From positions 224,279 to 288,278 of the forward strand of contig NZ_JAHKPK010000025.1 in assembly GCF_018860665.1 (NCBI RefSeq): a DNA stretch of 64,000 bases. The letters are read 5' to 3'. Position numbers and translations under genes: made by a program. Each line of letters opens with the position of its first letter. Within the stretch, counting starts at the first letter, position 1. The notes under the pieces were generated by a model. The model was not told the DNA's origin. It searched no databases and saw only the letters and a program-made list of their open reading frames with translations. Origin of the DNA: Pacificibacter marinus (lineage in GTDB: Bacteria > Pseudomonadota > Alphaproteobacteria > Rhodobacterales > Rhodobacteraceae). Of this stretch, positions 1-8,815 are shown in pieces.

Positions 1-915
1 ATCAATTATGATCCTGACGCCTGGAACAAATATAAGACGGCTTTTCCCCAAGCGACAGAAATCGCAACTCTGGGCAGCCCATATTCCGACGAATGGAACC
101 TTGAATCCGTCATTACGTTGGAAACGGATGTGGTCTTTATGAATCTCGGCAATTTGCTTGCAGCACAAGAAAGTGGGATCATTGAAAAACTTGATGAGGC
201 TGGTATCGCAACTGTCTTCATTGATTTCCGGCAAGACCCGACAGCAAATACCGTGCCAAGCCTACAATTGATGGGCCGCATTCTGGATCGACGCGACGAA
301 GCCGACGAATTCACCGATTTCTATACAGCACAGATGGCTCGCGTTAATGAGGTCGTTAATCAGATCCCGCTTGAGGATCGCCCAGCTGTCTTTATCGAGC
401 AAGCCGCGGGAAACAACCCGAACAAATGTTGCAACACGTTTGGCTCGGCAAATCTTGGGCGCCTTGTTGACCTTGCAGGCGGTCGCAATTGGGGATCACA
501 GCTATTTCCCGGTTTTGGCGGCACGGTCAGCCTTGAGGCCCTTTTCGCAGAAGACCCTGAGGTGATCATTGGTACAGGTGCGAACTGGACAGACTCCATT
601 CCCGGAACGCAGGCGGTCCTCTTTGGGTATGAGGCCACACCCGAAGCGGTTCAAGAACGTCTCGCGGGCCTTGCTGCACGCCCTGGCTGGCCAGAACTGT
701 CGGCGGTGAAAAATGGCCAGTTCCATTCTGTTTATCACCAGTTTTACAACAGTCCTTACCATTTCATAGCCATGCAAGCCTTTGCAAAGTGGATGCATCC
801 CGATCAGTTCGCAGATCTTGACCCAGAAGCAAACATGATCGAATTGCACGACCGGTTCTTGCCGATCGACTATTCGGGTGTGTTCTGGGGAACGCTGGAC
901 GCCTCCGCCAACTAA
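1..915 (+). CDS. ABC transporter substrate-binding protein (TroA/FepB type), 5'-truncated
   Basis: The open frame enters from the window edge and runs to the TAA at 913-915, so the N-terminus and signal peptide are missing. The visible 304 residues resemble the periplasmic binding proteins of iron-siderophore, haem or cobalamin importers (PF01497 family): an early segment ending in DVVFMNLGN, then IATVFIDFRQ, and a late DPEVIIGTG segment typical of the second lobe. The protein would capture the metal chelate in the periplasm and deliver it to the FecCD permease encoded directly downstream. Family and context make the transporter class firm; the ligand cannot be read from the sequence. Confidence 0.85.
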   Translation: MNYDPDAWNKYKTAFPQATEIATLGSPYSDEWNLESVITLETDVVFMNLGNLLAAQESGIIEKLDEAGIATVFIDFRQDPTANTVPSLQLMGRILDRRDEADEFTDFYTAQMARVNEVVNQIPLEDRPAVFIEQAAGNNPNKCCNTFGSANLGRLVDLAGGRNWGSQLFPGFGGTVSLEALFAEDPEVIIGTGANWTDSIPGTQAVLFGYEATPEAVQERLAGLAARPGWPELSAVKNGQFHSVYHQFYNSPYHFIAMQAFAKWMHPDQFADLDPEANMIELHDRFLPIDYSGVFWGTLDASAN

Positions 916-936
916 GGCCTGACTCAAGACCTTTAT

Positions 937-961
937 TCTCCGCGCTCAAATCGCGCGGAGA
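937..961 (+). promoter_or_regulatory. Intergenic stem-loop between binding-protein and permease genes
   Basis: An 8-bp perfect inverted repeat (TCTCCGCG / CGCGGAGA, 937-944 and 954-961) lies in the 70-bp gap after the binding-protein stop codon. It lacks a following T-run, so it is more likely an mRNA-stabilising or attenuating hairpin that favours the binding protein over the permease than a full terminator. This reading is inference from position and structure. Confidence 0.5.
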
Positions 962-985
962 GCACCATTCTTAAAGGAATCCCCG

Positions 986-2047
986 ATGGCGATGATGTCC
1001 GATACTTCCGAAATGCGCACAAGCTATACCGCCCAAACCACGCGGCGTTACTTTGTGCTTGCTGTTACTGCGGGGTTGTTACTGTTCAGCTTTATTGTGG
1101 ATGTTTCGACCGGGCCTGGAAAATACCCGCTAAGCACCGTGGTTGAAACCTTGCTGAATCCGATGGCGCATGGTGTGCAGATCAAAGTTATTATCTGGGA
1201 TTACCGCCTGCCTATTGCCGTGACTGCGGTCATCGTCGGCGCGATTCTAGCCGTGGCCGGAGCCCAGATGCAGACGATCCTGAACAACCCACTGGCGGAA
1301 CCCTTCACATTGGGCGTGTCTTCTGCCGCGAGCTTTGGCGCTTCGTTGGCGATTGTATTGGGCTGGAGCGTGCTGCCTATGGTCGGCTCGCTTGTTGTGA
1401 CATTAAACGCATTTATGTTTGCGCTGCTCACTTGCGGTTTTATTCTGTTTGCCACCCGCCTCAAGGGAGTCGGATCGGAAACGATGATCCTGTTTGGAAT
1501 CGCCATTTTCTTTACCTTTTCGGCGCTTCTGGCGCTGATGCAATATATGGCCTCTGAAGACCAGATTGCGCGGATCGTCTTTTGGATGATGGGATCACTT
1601 GGGCGGGCAAGCTGGGAAAAGATTGCGATTGGGGCCGCTCTGTTGACCTTAGCCATTCCGTTTGGCCTGATGCGCAGCTGGCAGATGACGGCGTTGCGTA
1701 TGGGCGAGGCGACGGCTCAAAGTATGGGTGTTGATGTGGCCCGTCTGCGGATTGAGATGCTGATCGTGGTGTCTATTCTTGCGGCAACTGCGGTGGCTTT
1801 TGTTGGCACTGTTGGGTTTATCGGGCTGGTGGGGCCGCATATTGCGCGCATGATTGTTGGTGAAGATCAGCGGTTCTTTTTGCCCTTATCAGCAATGATT
1901 GGCGCGCTCGTGCTTTCATTGACCTCGATCATTTCAAAGTCAATCTCGCCGGGGGTGATCTATCCTATCGGGATCATCACAGCGCTTATCGGCGTGCCAG
2001 TCTTTGTCTCGATCATTCTTTCCACCCGACATAGGAGCCTGTCATGA
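986..2047 (+). CDS. FecCD-family ABC transporter permease
   Basis: The 353-residue polytopic inner-membrane protein matches the FecCD/BtuC permease family in length and motifs. It shows the family signature RLPIAVTAVIVGAILAVAGA near the N-terminus, NNPLAEPFTLGVSSAASFGA, and the late VGFIGLVGPHIARMIVG segment that contains the coupling region contacting the ATPase. An AAGGA ribosome-binding site lies about 8 bases before the ATG. Its stop overlaps the ATG of the ATPase gene (ATGA at 2044-2047), showing translational coupling. It would form the membrane channel for an iron-chelate or cobalamin importer. Confidence 0.93.
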   Translation: MAMMSDTSEMRTSYTAQTTRRYFVLAVTAGLLLFSFIVDVSTGPGKYPLSTVVETLLNPMAHGVQIKVIIWDYRLPIAVTAVIVGAILAVAGAQMQTILNNPLAEPFTLGVSSAASFGASLAIVLGWSVLPMVGSLVVTLNAFMFALLTCGFILFATRLKGVGSETMILFGIAIFFTFSALLALMQYMASEDQIARIVFWMMGSLGRASWEKIAIGAALLTLAIPFGLMRSWQMTALRMGEATAQSMGVDVARLRIEMLIVVSILAATAVAFVGTVGFIGLVGPHIARMIVGEDQRFFLPLSAMIGALVLSLTSIISKSISPGVIYPIGIITALIGVPVFVSIILSTRHRSLS

Positions 2048-2823
2048 GCTTAAAAATCACCGACCTCTCTGCCGGATACGGGCGCACACAGGTGCTTCAT
2101 AACGTGACTGCAGATGCGATTAAGCCGGGGCAATTCGTGGGACTGATTGGACCGAATGCATCGGGAAAATCCACTTTATTCAAAACCTTGTCTGGACTTT
2201 TGCGCCCCATGACTGGAACGATCCATCTTGGTGACACCGATCTGGGCACACTTAACCGGCGTGATCGCGCGCGCCGGATCGCCTATATGCCTCAGGCCTT
2301 TGGCTGCAATGCCATCCTGACAGTGTATGAAAGCGTGCTATTGGCCTTGAAGCAAACGACAGGCTGGCGCGTAGATGAGAACAACCTTGATCGTGTCTCG
2401 CAAACATTGACGGCGCTGAATTTGGCGCATTTGGCGAACCGAAGCTTAGGAAACCTTAGTGGTGGTCAGGCCCAGATGGTTGCAGTGGCGCAAACGCTCG
2501 TGCGCAACCCCGACATTGTTTTGCTCGATGAACCGACCAGCGCGTTGGATTTGCACCACCAGCTGTCAATCCTTTCATCCGTACGCCACGAGACGAAACG
2601 GCGTGGCACCATCGTGATCGCGGCCCTGCATGACCTGAACCTTGCCGCTCAGTTTTGTGATCGTCTGATCCTAATCCGCGAAGGGCGTATCGTGGCCGAT
2701 GGCACGGCGGACAAAATTCTGACGTTGCCCGAGATCGGGCAGACCTATCGCGTTGAAACCGCATTGGAGCAGACGCGGCGCGGATCGCTTTATGTTGATG
2801 CAACGTTGGAGTGTGTCCATTGA
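2044..2823 (+). CDS. ABC transporter ATP-binding protein (FepC/BtuD type)
   Basis: The 259-residue nucleotide-binding protein has Walker A GPNASGKST at residues 36-44, a Q-loop region, the signature NLSGGQAQMVA, Walker B IVLLDEPTSALD and a switch histidine in ALHDLNLA. These motifs are complete, so it should hydrolyse ATP to drive the FecCD permease encoded just upstream. The four-base overlap with the permease gene and the overlap with the following methyltransferase put all of them in one operon. The family is certain; the substrate (siderophore, haem or B12) is inferred only from relatives. Confidence 0.93.
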   Translation: MSLKITDLSAGYGRTQVLHNVTADAIKPGQFVGLIGPNASGKSTLFKTLSGLLRPMTGTIHLGDTDLGTLNRRDRARRIAYMPQAFGCNAILTVYESVLLALKQTTGWRVDENNLDRVSQTLTALNLAHLANRSLGNLSGGQAQMVAVAQTLVRNPDIVLLDEPTSALDLHHQLSILSSVRHETKRRGTIVIAALHDLNLAAQFCDRLILIREGRIVADGTADKILTLPEIGQTYRVETALEQTRRGSLYVDATLECVH

Positions 2824-3599
2824 CCAAATCCATGAATAATTTCACCCTGAAAGACGAAATTCGTAGCTTTTGGTCAGATCGTGCGGCGGATTTTGATTTG
2901 TCAGTGTCGCATCAAATTGAACCCCAGTTTGGTGTGCCCGAATGGCATCGGTTTATCGAAACGGCCTTTGGCTTAGAGGGCGCGCAATTCAACGGGCAAA
3001 AGGTGTTGGATATCGCCTGTGGCACTGGCGAAATCAGCCGCGTCTTGGTCGGACTTGGTGCTGATGTGACGGCCGTAGATTTTTCAGAAACCATGCTGGC
3101 ACGGGCACAAGAAAAACTGAATGACCAGACTTGGCGCGCCGTGCAAGCCGATGCCGAAGCCTTGCACCCGATTGTGGATTCCACGTTCGATTTTGCGGTG
3201 ACACGACATTTGGCTTGGACGCTAACGAATCCGGTGACCGCTTATCAGGAATGGCGCCGGGTTTTGAAACCCGGTGGGCAGCTATTGATCGTCGATGGCA
3301 ATTGGGTCGCGGGTAAAAGCAACCTGCAACGGGTCAAAAACTGGATAGCTGACCGGATCAGTGAAAGAAGGCCCCGTTCCGTTAAAGAAATATCCGCACA
3401 TCGTGCGATTGTCAGCCGATTACCCTATGGGGCCGGATTAACGGCTGAAAGGTTGCAAGCCGACTTGAGACTCGGTGGGTTCCAGAGCTTTCGTCTACTA
3501 GAGGTTGATAGGCTTTATAGAGCGGGAATGCGTGGCCACCCCATCGCCGCCCGATTGCGGCAATCTGCCGAGAACAGATTTGCAATGGTCGTACAGTGA
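2811..3599 (+). CDS. Class I SAM-dependent methyltransferase in the importer operon
   Basis: The protein has methyltransferase motif I VLDIACGTGEISR, an acidic strand VTAVDFSETML that binds the SAM ribose, and a late LKPGGQLLIVDGNW. It overlaps the ATPase gene; alternative starts are TTG 2820, which overlaps the preceding stop as TTGA, and ATG 2832 (MNNFTLKDEI). Methyltransferases of this kind often follow FecCD-type importer genes and are suspected of acting on the imported chelate or on a siderophore, but the substrate here is unknown. Downstream, 3600-3826 shows no gene I can support. Confidence 0.82.
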   Translation: MCPLTKSMNNFTLKDEIRSFWSDRAADFDLSVSHQIEPQFGVPEWHRFIETAFGLEGAQFNGQKVLDIACGTGEISRVLVGLGADVTAVDFSETMLARAQEKLNDQTWRAVQADAEALHPIVDSTFDFAVTRHLAWTLTNPVTAYQEWRRVLKPGGQLLIVDGNWVAGKSNLQRVKNWIADRISERRPRSVKEISAHRAIVSRLPYGAGLTAERLQADLRLGGFQSFRLLEVDRLYRAGMRGHPIAARLRQSAENRFAMVVQ

Positions 3600-3826
3600 G
3601 CCAGATAAGAATGACTTTTGCAGATCTGCTGAGATGAAAAGTAAAAAGTGCCCCAAATGTTCGCCGACATTCGCTGCGTTGTGAAACTGGACCTGACGTG
3701 CTTTCGTGCCGCCCCAAGTGTGTCGATATGCTGTTACTCGCGAGACATTTCCGTTAACCTTCCCGACATGGGCAGATGGAGATGTTCCTGAGCAAGCGCA
3801 GCACGCACGCGCAGTGGCGCGCGACG

Positions 3827-4288
3827 CTACATATCAACAGGCAGCGCGCCTGAGCTTTTGATCCGACGCAGAACGAATGTGGTCGTCGTGTTGCGCACCA
3901 CGCCCAAGCGCAGCATGTGTTTCATGATGAACTCTTCAAGTGCCTCAGGATCTGTGGCCACGATTTTCAGGAGAAAATCGAAATCTCCCGTGATTGAAGC
4001 ACACTCAAGCACCTGCTCGCTCTTATGAACGAAGTGCTTAAAAATAGTGATGGAGTTCTCGCTATGATCCACTAGTGAGACCTGCACATAGCCAAAAGCC
4101 CCAAGCCCAAGCTTCTTACTGTCGACGATTGCAGCGTATCGCTGAATATAGCCATCATCCTCTAAGCGCTTTACGCGCCGCCAAACTGGCGACGGGGACA
4201 AGTCAACAGCATCGGACAGCTCTTGCGTGCTTGCGCGGCCATCTTTTTGAAGAACCTTCAGAATGAGACGCTCATATTTATCAAGCAT
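3827..4288 (-). CDS. Lrp/AsnC-family transcriptional regulator
   Basis: The 153-residue protein starts at MLDKYERLILKVLQ (ATG 4286-4288), the usual beginning of the family; the longer upstream frame has no such match. An N-terminal winged HTH (STQELSDAVDLSPSPVWRRV) precedes an AsnC ligand-binding/oligomerisation domain with the motif ITGDFDFLLKI. It is transcribed divergently from phhA-phhB, so it very probably controls phenylalanine catabolism and may sense phenylalanine or another amino acid. The gene pairing is a well-known layout in alphaproteobacteria; the effector is inferred. Confidence 0.9.
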   Translation of the reverse strand: MLDKYERLILKVLQKDGRASTQELSDAVDLSPSPVWRRVKRLEDDGYIQRYAAIVDSKKLGLGAFGYVQVSLVDHSENSITIFKHFVHKSEQVLECASITGDFDFLLKIVATDPEALEEFIMKHMLRLGVVRNTTTTFVLRRIKSSGALPVDM

Positions 4289-4408
4289 AATTATACCTAA
4301 AATTGGCGAGTTTAAGAAAAACTGTACCTCGAAATTGGCAAAATTCACTGCAATAGGCAAAAACTTTCGGCGTTTATAGGCAAGACTTGATCTCATGGAG
4401 GACCCCAA
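4289..4408. promoter_or_regulatory. Divergent AT-rich control region between Lrp gene and phhA
   Basis: This 120-bp spacer contains near-repeats AAATTGGC at 4300-4307 and 4332-4339 and AATAGGC at 4352-4358, all in the same orientation. They are plausible contact sites for the Lrp-type regulator. A GGAGG ribosome-binding site lies just upstream of phhA. No promoter hexamers are strong enough to place with confidence. Confidence 0.4.
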
Positions 4409-5203
4409 ATGCCGAAAAGTACAAAGTACCAAGCAAAACATCCCGATGGGACGGGCTATATTCATTACACGCCTGAGGAGGATGCTGTCTGGCGCGACCT
4501 TGCAGCCCAGCAGACCCCCAACGTGCAAAAATATGCTGCACAGCCGTTTTTAGACGGGCAAGCTGCCCTTAACCTATCAGCGACGCGCGTGCCGCAATGC
4601 AACGAAGTCTCCGAGGTGCTGCGCGATCTCACAGGCTGGTCCGTTGCGCCTGTGCCTGCGCTGATCGGCTTTTCAAAGTTCTTCGGCATGCTGGCCGAAC
4701 GCAGCTTCCCTGCTGCCTCTTTCATCCGCAGCCGCGAAGACTTTGACTACATTGAAGAGCCAGATATTTTTCACGAGATCTACGGCCATACCCCGTTGTT
4801 GACGGATCAGAGATTTGCGGATTTCTCACAAAAGATCGGTCAAGTGGGCCTCGCGTGTGACACCTCCGAATACGCTTGGCTGATCAGGCTTTACTGGTTC
4901 ACGATTGAGTTTGGCTTGATCAGTGAAAATGACGGGATCAAAGCACTCGGCTCAGGTCTCGCTTCTTCGCCGGGCGAGCTGTGGCATTCGGTCAATGAGC
5001 AAACCGTCGTGCGCCGCCCCTTTGATGTGATCGACATATTGCGCACGCCGTATCGGATCGATATCAACCAGCCGATTTATTTTGTGCTTGAGACCGTTGA
5101 TCAACTGCTTGAAGCTTCACAGCGCGATCTTATTGCCGATATCAAAAAAGCTAAATCACTCGGCCTCTTTGCGCCAACCTACCCGGAGAAACAACATGCA
5201 TGA
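4409..5203 (+). CDS. phhA: Phenylalanine 4-hydroxylase
   Basis: This 264-residue monomer-type aromatic amino acid hydroxylase converts phenylalanine to tyrosine with O2 and tetrahydropterin. The non-haem iron ligands are visible: FHEIYGH at 121-127 supplies His122 and His127, and YWFTIEFGL supplies Glu167. The length fits the bacterial enzymes, which lack the regulatory ACT domain. Its stop overlaps the start of phhB, which recycles the pterin cofactor. A strong GGAGG site precedes the ATG, and the divergent Lrp-type gene is the likely regulator. Confidence 0.97.
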   Translation: MPKSTKYQAKHPDGTGYIHYTPEEDAVWRDLAAQQTPNVQKYAAQPFLDGQAALNLSATRVPQCNEVSEVLRDLTGWSVAPVPALIGFSKFFGMLAERSFPAASFIRSREDFDYIEEPDIFHEIYGHTPLLTDQRFADFSQKIGQVGLACDTSEYAWLIRLYWFTIEFGLISENDGIKALGSGLASSPGELWHSVNEQTVVRRPFDVIDILRTPYRIDINQPIYFVLETVDQLLEASQRDLIADIKKAKSLGLFAPTYPEKQHA

Positions 5204-5531
5204 CCTCAACGAACAATCATGCGCTGCATGCGAAGGATGGGTTCCGCCGCTGAGCGAGGCAGAGGTGAGCAAGCTCAAAGCCCAGCTGCATGACGCTTGG
5301 GAGATTGTCGATGACGGAAAAAGCCTGACACGCCGGTTTGAATTCAAAGCCTTCGCCAAGGCCGTCTACACCGCAAATCTCGCTGCATACCTCAGTGACA
5401 AAGAAGGTCACCACGCGGATGTGTCCTTTGGGTGGGGCTACTGCGTGATCACCTATACATCCCACGAACTTGGCCGCTTGACCGAAAACGATTTCATCTG
5501 CGCCGCCAAACTCGACGCGCTAACAGACTAA
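5196..5531 (+). CDS. phhB: 4a-hydroxytetrahydrobiopterin dehydratase
   Basis: The 111-residue protein dehydrates the 4a-carbinolamine formed by phenylalanine hydroxylase so that the pterin can be reduced again. The active-site signature is seen in GHHADVSFGWGYCVITYTSH, with the paired histidines and the later histidine; the residue after the pair is Ala rather than the more usual Pro/Cys/Ser. I chose ATG 5196, preceded by GGAGAA inside the end of phhA, because MHDLNEQSCAACEGWVPPL begins like the family; the frame is open further upstream but there it overlaps phhA. Confidence 0.94.
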   Translation: MHDLNEQSCAACEGWVPPLSEAEVSKLKAQLHDAWEIVDDGKSLTRRFEFKAFAKAVYTANLAAYLSDKEGHHADVSFGWGYCVITYTSHELGRLTENDFICAAKLDALTD

Positions 5532-5635
5532 AAAACAAGACGGATGCTTGAGTGACGGCCTGCGCTTTGATGAGCTCGCAGATCAAAACTGCGCTAAGAA
5601 GGCGGGCTCTAGGGCCCGTCGTTAGAAATGCGTGA

Positions 5636-5800
5636 AAAAGCCCTGCAACAATCCTTGATTGGGCTGCCCTTGGTGGCGCTGATCGGCTGCGGTGGTTTCG
5701 CGAAACCTATCTCGGTTTTGAGGACATCTTTAATCACGCGCTTATCGCGTCGTTTTTGGGTGTCACGCCAGTGACGCTCAGCCGGTTGCGCCATAGCTAG
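5636..5800 (+). pseudogene. C-terminal remnant of a Crp/Fnr-type regulator
   Basis: After a stop at 5633-5635 the + strand frame stays open to TAG 5798-5800 and reads as the C-terminal winged HTH of Crp/Fnr-like proteins, including IFNHALIASFLGVTPVTLSR followed by LRHS. There is no cyclic-nucleotide-binding domain or start codon in front, so this is a truncated fossil. Its end overlaps the 3' end of the convergent LysR gene by four bases. The upstream stretch 5532-5635 has a small GC-rich inverted repeat (CGGGC/GCCCG) and nothing else recognisable. Confidence 0.6.
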
Positions 5801-6684
5801 CGCTTTAACTCTTCAATCAGAAAATCATAGACCCGCCTGATCCGCCGGCTTGTCGTCAATTCGCGGTGGGCAACCAGCCAAATCGGAAAGGACAACGGTT
5901 CCAGATCGGGTAAGACCCGCACCACATCAGGTTCGGCGTCCCCGATGTACGCATCCAAAATACCGATGGCAGCACCTTGCTTTACCAGTTCCCACATCAC
6001 CAGATAGCTTTCAGTCAATAGAGGAAAATTCGCCTCCGTCAGCCCCAGCCCAAGGCTATTGAGGCCCTTCAGCATCAAGCCGTTGCGATCCATGTTCACA
6101 AAATCGGCGTGGCGCAAATCGTATGGCTTAGAAGGGTTGCCCAGCTTTTCGATATAGCTGGGTGCGGCATATAAAATTGCATCCGCCGTTCCGATTTTCT
6201 TGGCGATCAGGTCGGGCTCTGTTGGATGGAAATGGCGGATCGCGATGTCAGCCTCACGCCGCAGCAAATCACTCGCGTGGTTTGAAACGACGATCTCGAC
6301 TTGAATACCCGGTTCTTCAACGCGCAGCTTGGCGATGATCGGCGCCAATAGGGCTGTGGCGTAGATCTCGCTCGCGGAAATGCTGATCGATCCCTCCAGC
6401 GCTTGGCTCTGACCGACGGCGGTCAGCGATACGCGGCCTGCTGCCTCACCCATGCCGCGAACATGGTCCAATAGCTCCATGCCACTTGGCGTTAATGTCA
6501 AACCGCGCCCCACACGTTCAAACAAAACCACACCAAGTTCTTGTTCCAAGCCATCGACCTGACGCCCAAGCGTTGGCTGCGCCATGCCCAAAGCACGGGC
6601 CGCGGCAGACAGTGACCCTTCCTCTGCCGTCACCAAAAAAGCGCGGGCTTTGTTCCAGTCGAATTTTACGGCACGCCAATCCAT
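5797..6684 (-). CDS. LysR-family transcriptional regulator
   Basis: The 295-residue protein, counted from MDWRAVKFDWNKARAFLVTA, has the N-terminal LysR HTH (SLSAAARALGMAQPTLGRQV) followed by a periplasmic-binding-protein-like effector domain. In-frame starts up to 6732 exist, but the downstream ATG gives the usual family N-terminus; none has a clear ribosome-binding site. It is divergent from a DUF4386 membrane protein and an MDR oxidoreductase, which it presumably controls. The effector is unknown. Confidence 0.9.
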   Translation of the reverse strand: MDWRAVKFDWNKARAFLVTAEEGSLSAAARALGMAQPTLGRQVDGLEQELGVVLFERVGRGLTLTPSGMELLDHVRGMGEAAGRVSLTAVGQSQALEGSISISASEIYATALLAPIIAKLRVEEPGIQVEIVVSNHASDLLRREADIAIRHFHPTEPDLIAKKIGTADAILYAAPSYIEKLGNPSKPYDLRHADFVNMDRNGLMLKGLNSLGLGLTEANFPLLTESYLVMWELVKQGAAIGILDAYIGDAEPDVVRVLPDLEPLSFPIWLVAHRELTTSRRIRRVYDFLIEELKR

Positions 6685-6787
6685 GCAGATATGCATATCA
6701 AAAATGAAAATTTGGTCAATTCGCATGAGCAAGATTGAGGCCTAGACCCTTGCGTAACGCCACATTGGAGTCGGGAAAGGACAGAAG

Positions 6788-7504
6788 ATGACCACACCAA
6801 CACAAACCAACTGGGATCCGGTTGCCGCTCGCACAGCTGGCGCACTCTATCTCGCAATCGCCGTCTGCGGCGGGTTCAGCATCGGTTATGTGCCCATGCA
6901 GATCGTATCGAGCGATGCAGCTACTTCAGTGGCAAACCTTATGGCCAATCAAGGCCTGTACAAGCTCGGCCTTTTTGCCGACAGCCTAGTGATCCTATTT
7001 GAACTGGCGATTACTGCGATCCTTTATCAGATGTTCCGTCACGTTGGGCCCAAAATGGCTATGGTCGCGCTGATCTCTCGTGCCGGCATGATTACCGTTA
7101 TCAGCATCAACATGCTGCTCTGGGTGATGCCATACATCTTGCTGACCCACGACACAGGCTGGGATACGGCGCAACAGCACGACCTTGTTCAAATGTTTTT
7201 TGACGCGCATGCGTCGGGAGTCTTTGTCTGGCAGCTGTTCTTCGGGGCCCATTTGCTGGCGCTTGGCTGGCTGATCTTGAAATCCGATGTCGTTCCGCAA
7301 TGGTTGGGCTGGGGGCTGTTCATCGGCGCATTTGGCTATCTGCTGCAAGGCGTTGTCGAGTTGACGTTCACGGATATCGCGGCACTCGACTACACCTACA
7401 TCGCATTGCTGGTGATTGTGACAATTTCCGAGATCAGCTTTGGTCTTTGGCTGCTGATCCGCGGTGGCCGCACATCGCTCCGGTTCACATCTGCAACCGC
7501 ATAA
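6788..7504 (+). CDS. DUF4386-family membrane protein
   Basis: The 238-residue protein is hydrophobic, with about six predicted membrane segments. The opening ARTAGALYLAIAVCGGFSIG is typical of the DUF4386 family, and a late WLILKSDVVPQWLGWGLF segment also fits. Its biochemical role is not known. It is followed after 12 bases by an oxidoreductase gene with its own AAGGAG site, so the two form an operon facing the LysR gene. The LysR pairing suggests expression induced by a small molecule, possibly an aldehyde or quinone stress; this is inference. Confidence 0.82.
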   Translation: MTTPTQTNWDPVAARTAGALYLAIAVCGGFSIGYVPMQIVSSDAATSVANLMANQGLYKLGLFADSLVILFELAITAILYQMFRHVGPKMAMVALISRAGMITVISINMLLWVMPYILLTHDTGWDTAQQHDLVQMFFDAHASGVFVWQLFFGAHLLALGWLILKSDVVPQWLGWGLFIGAFGYLLQGVVELTFTDIAALDYTYIALLVIVTISEISFGLWLLIRGGRTSLRFTSATA

Positions 7505-7516
7505 AGGAGAATAACT

Positions 7517-8542
7517 ATGTTTGCTTATTCATACACACAATACGGTTCATCTGACGTGATTACTCAGGTCACACTGCCCCAACCAATACCCAAGCCAAAT
7601 GAGGTTTTGATCCGCATCTTCGCCACCACTGTCAGTGCGGGCGATTGGCGGGCCCGCAGCCTGATAATGCCGAAGGGTCTTGGCCTGATGGGGCGGCTGG
7701 TGTTTGGTTTGCACGGTCCGCGTAAGCCAATCCTTGGCACTGAATTTTCGGGTGTGATCGAAGAGATTGGCATAAATGTCACTAATTACCAAATCGGCGA
7801 CGCCGTGATTGGATTTCCCGGTGCTGCATTTGGCGCACATGCAGAGTTTATCACGATGCCAGCGGACGGAAAGCTGACCCTCAAGCCAGACAATATAGGC
7901 TTTGAACACGCAGCGGCGATCCCTTTTGGCGCTACAACAGCTTACGACTTTTTGGTCAACAAGGCCAAACTACAACAGGGTGAAACGGTTCTGATCAACG
8001 GGGCCTCTGGGTCTGTCGGTTCGGCCTGTGTCCAAATCGCCAAACATCTCGGCGCGCATGTCACTGCAGTCTGTAGCGGTGGGAACGCAGAGATCGTTCG
8101 AGGTTTGGGGGCAGATCACGTGATTGATTATCGCACGCAAGACGTCATTGAGCCAGGTATCCAATATGACGTGGTTGCCGATACCGTTGGGACCTTGCCT
8201 TGGACGCGAGCCAAACACGCGATCCGAGACGGAGGCAAAATGGTCCTGATCGCGGGCATAACATCGGACATGGTCCTAGGAGGCTTTAAGGCGCGTCTTG
8301 CGGGTAAGAAAATGGTGGGTGGCGTCGCGTCTGAGCACCGGGATATCTTGGAGGCCGTCGTTAAACTGGCCGCACAAGGTGTTCTTCAGCCGGTCATCGA
8401 CAGAAGTTATGCGTTTGACGATATGAAGGCCGCCCATGCCCATGTCGATACGGGGCATAAGAAGGGGAACGTTGTCGTCACTGTAACACCTCACGGCAGG
8501 GCGCGTTCACCTGTTGAAAAGGAATGTCAGGCAATGGTGTGA
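7517..8542 (+). CDS. NAD(P)-dependent MDR oxidoreductase (zinc-independent, quinone-reductase-like)
   Basis: The 341-residue protein has the MDR fold: an N-terminal GroES-like domain (ILGTEFSGVIEEIG) and a Rossmann domain whose dinucleotide-binding turn is INGASGSVGSACVQIAK. The catalytic and structural zinc ligands of true alcohol dehydrogenases are not visible, so a quinone oxidoreductase or enal/enone reductase activity is more likely than alcohol oxidation. AAGGAG precedes the ATG. It is co-transcribed with the DUF4386 gene under probable LysR control. Substrate unknown. Confidence 0.88.
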   Translation: MFAYSYTQYGSSDVITQVTLPQPIPKPNEVLIRIFATTVSAGDWRARSLIMPKGLGLMGRLVFGLHGPRKPILGTEFSGVIEEIGINVTNYQIGDAVIGFPGAAFGAHAEFITMPADGKLTLKPDNIGFEHAAAIPFGATTAYDFLVNKAKLQQGETVLINGASGSVGSACVQIAKHLGAHVTAVCSGGNAEIVRGLGADHVIDYRTQDVIEPGIQYDVVADTVGTLPWTRAKHAIRDGGKMVLIAGITSDMVLGGFKARLAGKKMVGGVASEHRDILEAVVKLAAQGVLQPVIDRSYAFDDMKAAHAHVDTGHKKGNVVVTVTPHGRARSPVEKECQAMV

Positions 8543-8545
8543 TCT

Positions 8546-8642
8546 ATGCCTGATCCAAGCATGAACTTTGAACTTCTGTTCTCAATGGCTGGCGTTCTGG
8601 CGATGGCAGCTTGGTTAGTCTTGCTTGCATCGCCCAGAGCAC
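8546..8642 (+). pseudogene. Truncated ABA4/DUF4281-like membrane protein gene
   Basis: From ATG 8546 (or 8561) the frame reads MNFELLFSMAGVLAMAAWLV then LLASPR, which looks like the first membrane helix of ABA4-like (DUF4281) proteins. The match ends near 8640, where sequence resembling the end of an insertion element begins, and the frame closes at TAA 8666-8668. Only about 30 residues remain of a protein that normally has roughly 140. The call rests on a short hydrophobic segment and is therefore tentative. Confidence 0.5.
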
Positions 8643-8815
8643 CCCCCGAAATTGGGACACTGACGTAAGCTGCAATTTGTAGTCTGCTGATCTTCAACAC
8701 GAAGGAGATCAGAAACATCGAAACGGAAGCAACACCATCCAGAGTTTAAGGCGAAGGTCGCATTAGAGGCGCTGAAGGGCGAAGAGACTGTCAGTAAACT
8801 TGGATACAACTTGAA
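8640..8815 (+). mobile_element. IS3-family orfA remnant
   Basis: Bases from about 8715 to 8805 encode KRKQHHPEFKAKVALEALKG followed by EETVSKL, a hallmark beginning of IS3-family OrfA transposase subunits. The start codon region and everything after the first about 30 residues are lost. The preceding 8640-8714 stretch with CCCCGAAATTGGGACACTGA is probably the left terminal region of the element. The insertion seems to have broken the DUF4281-like gene. It is only a fossil and cannot transpose. Confidence 0.75.
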
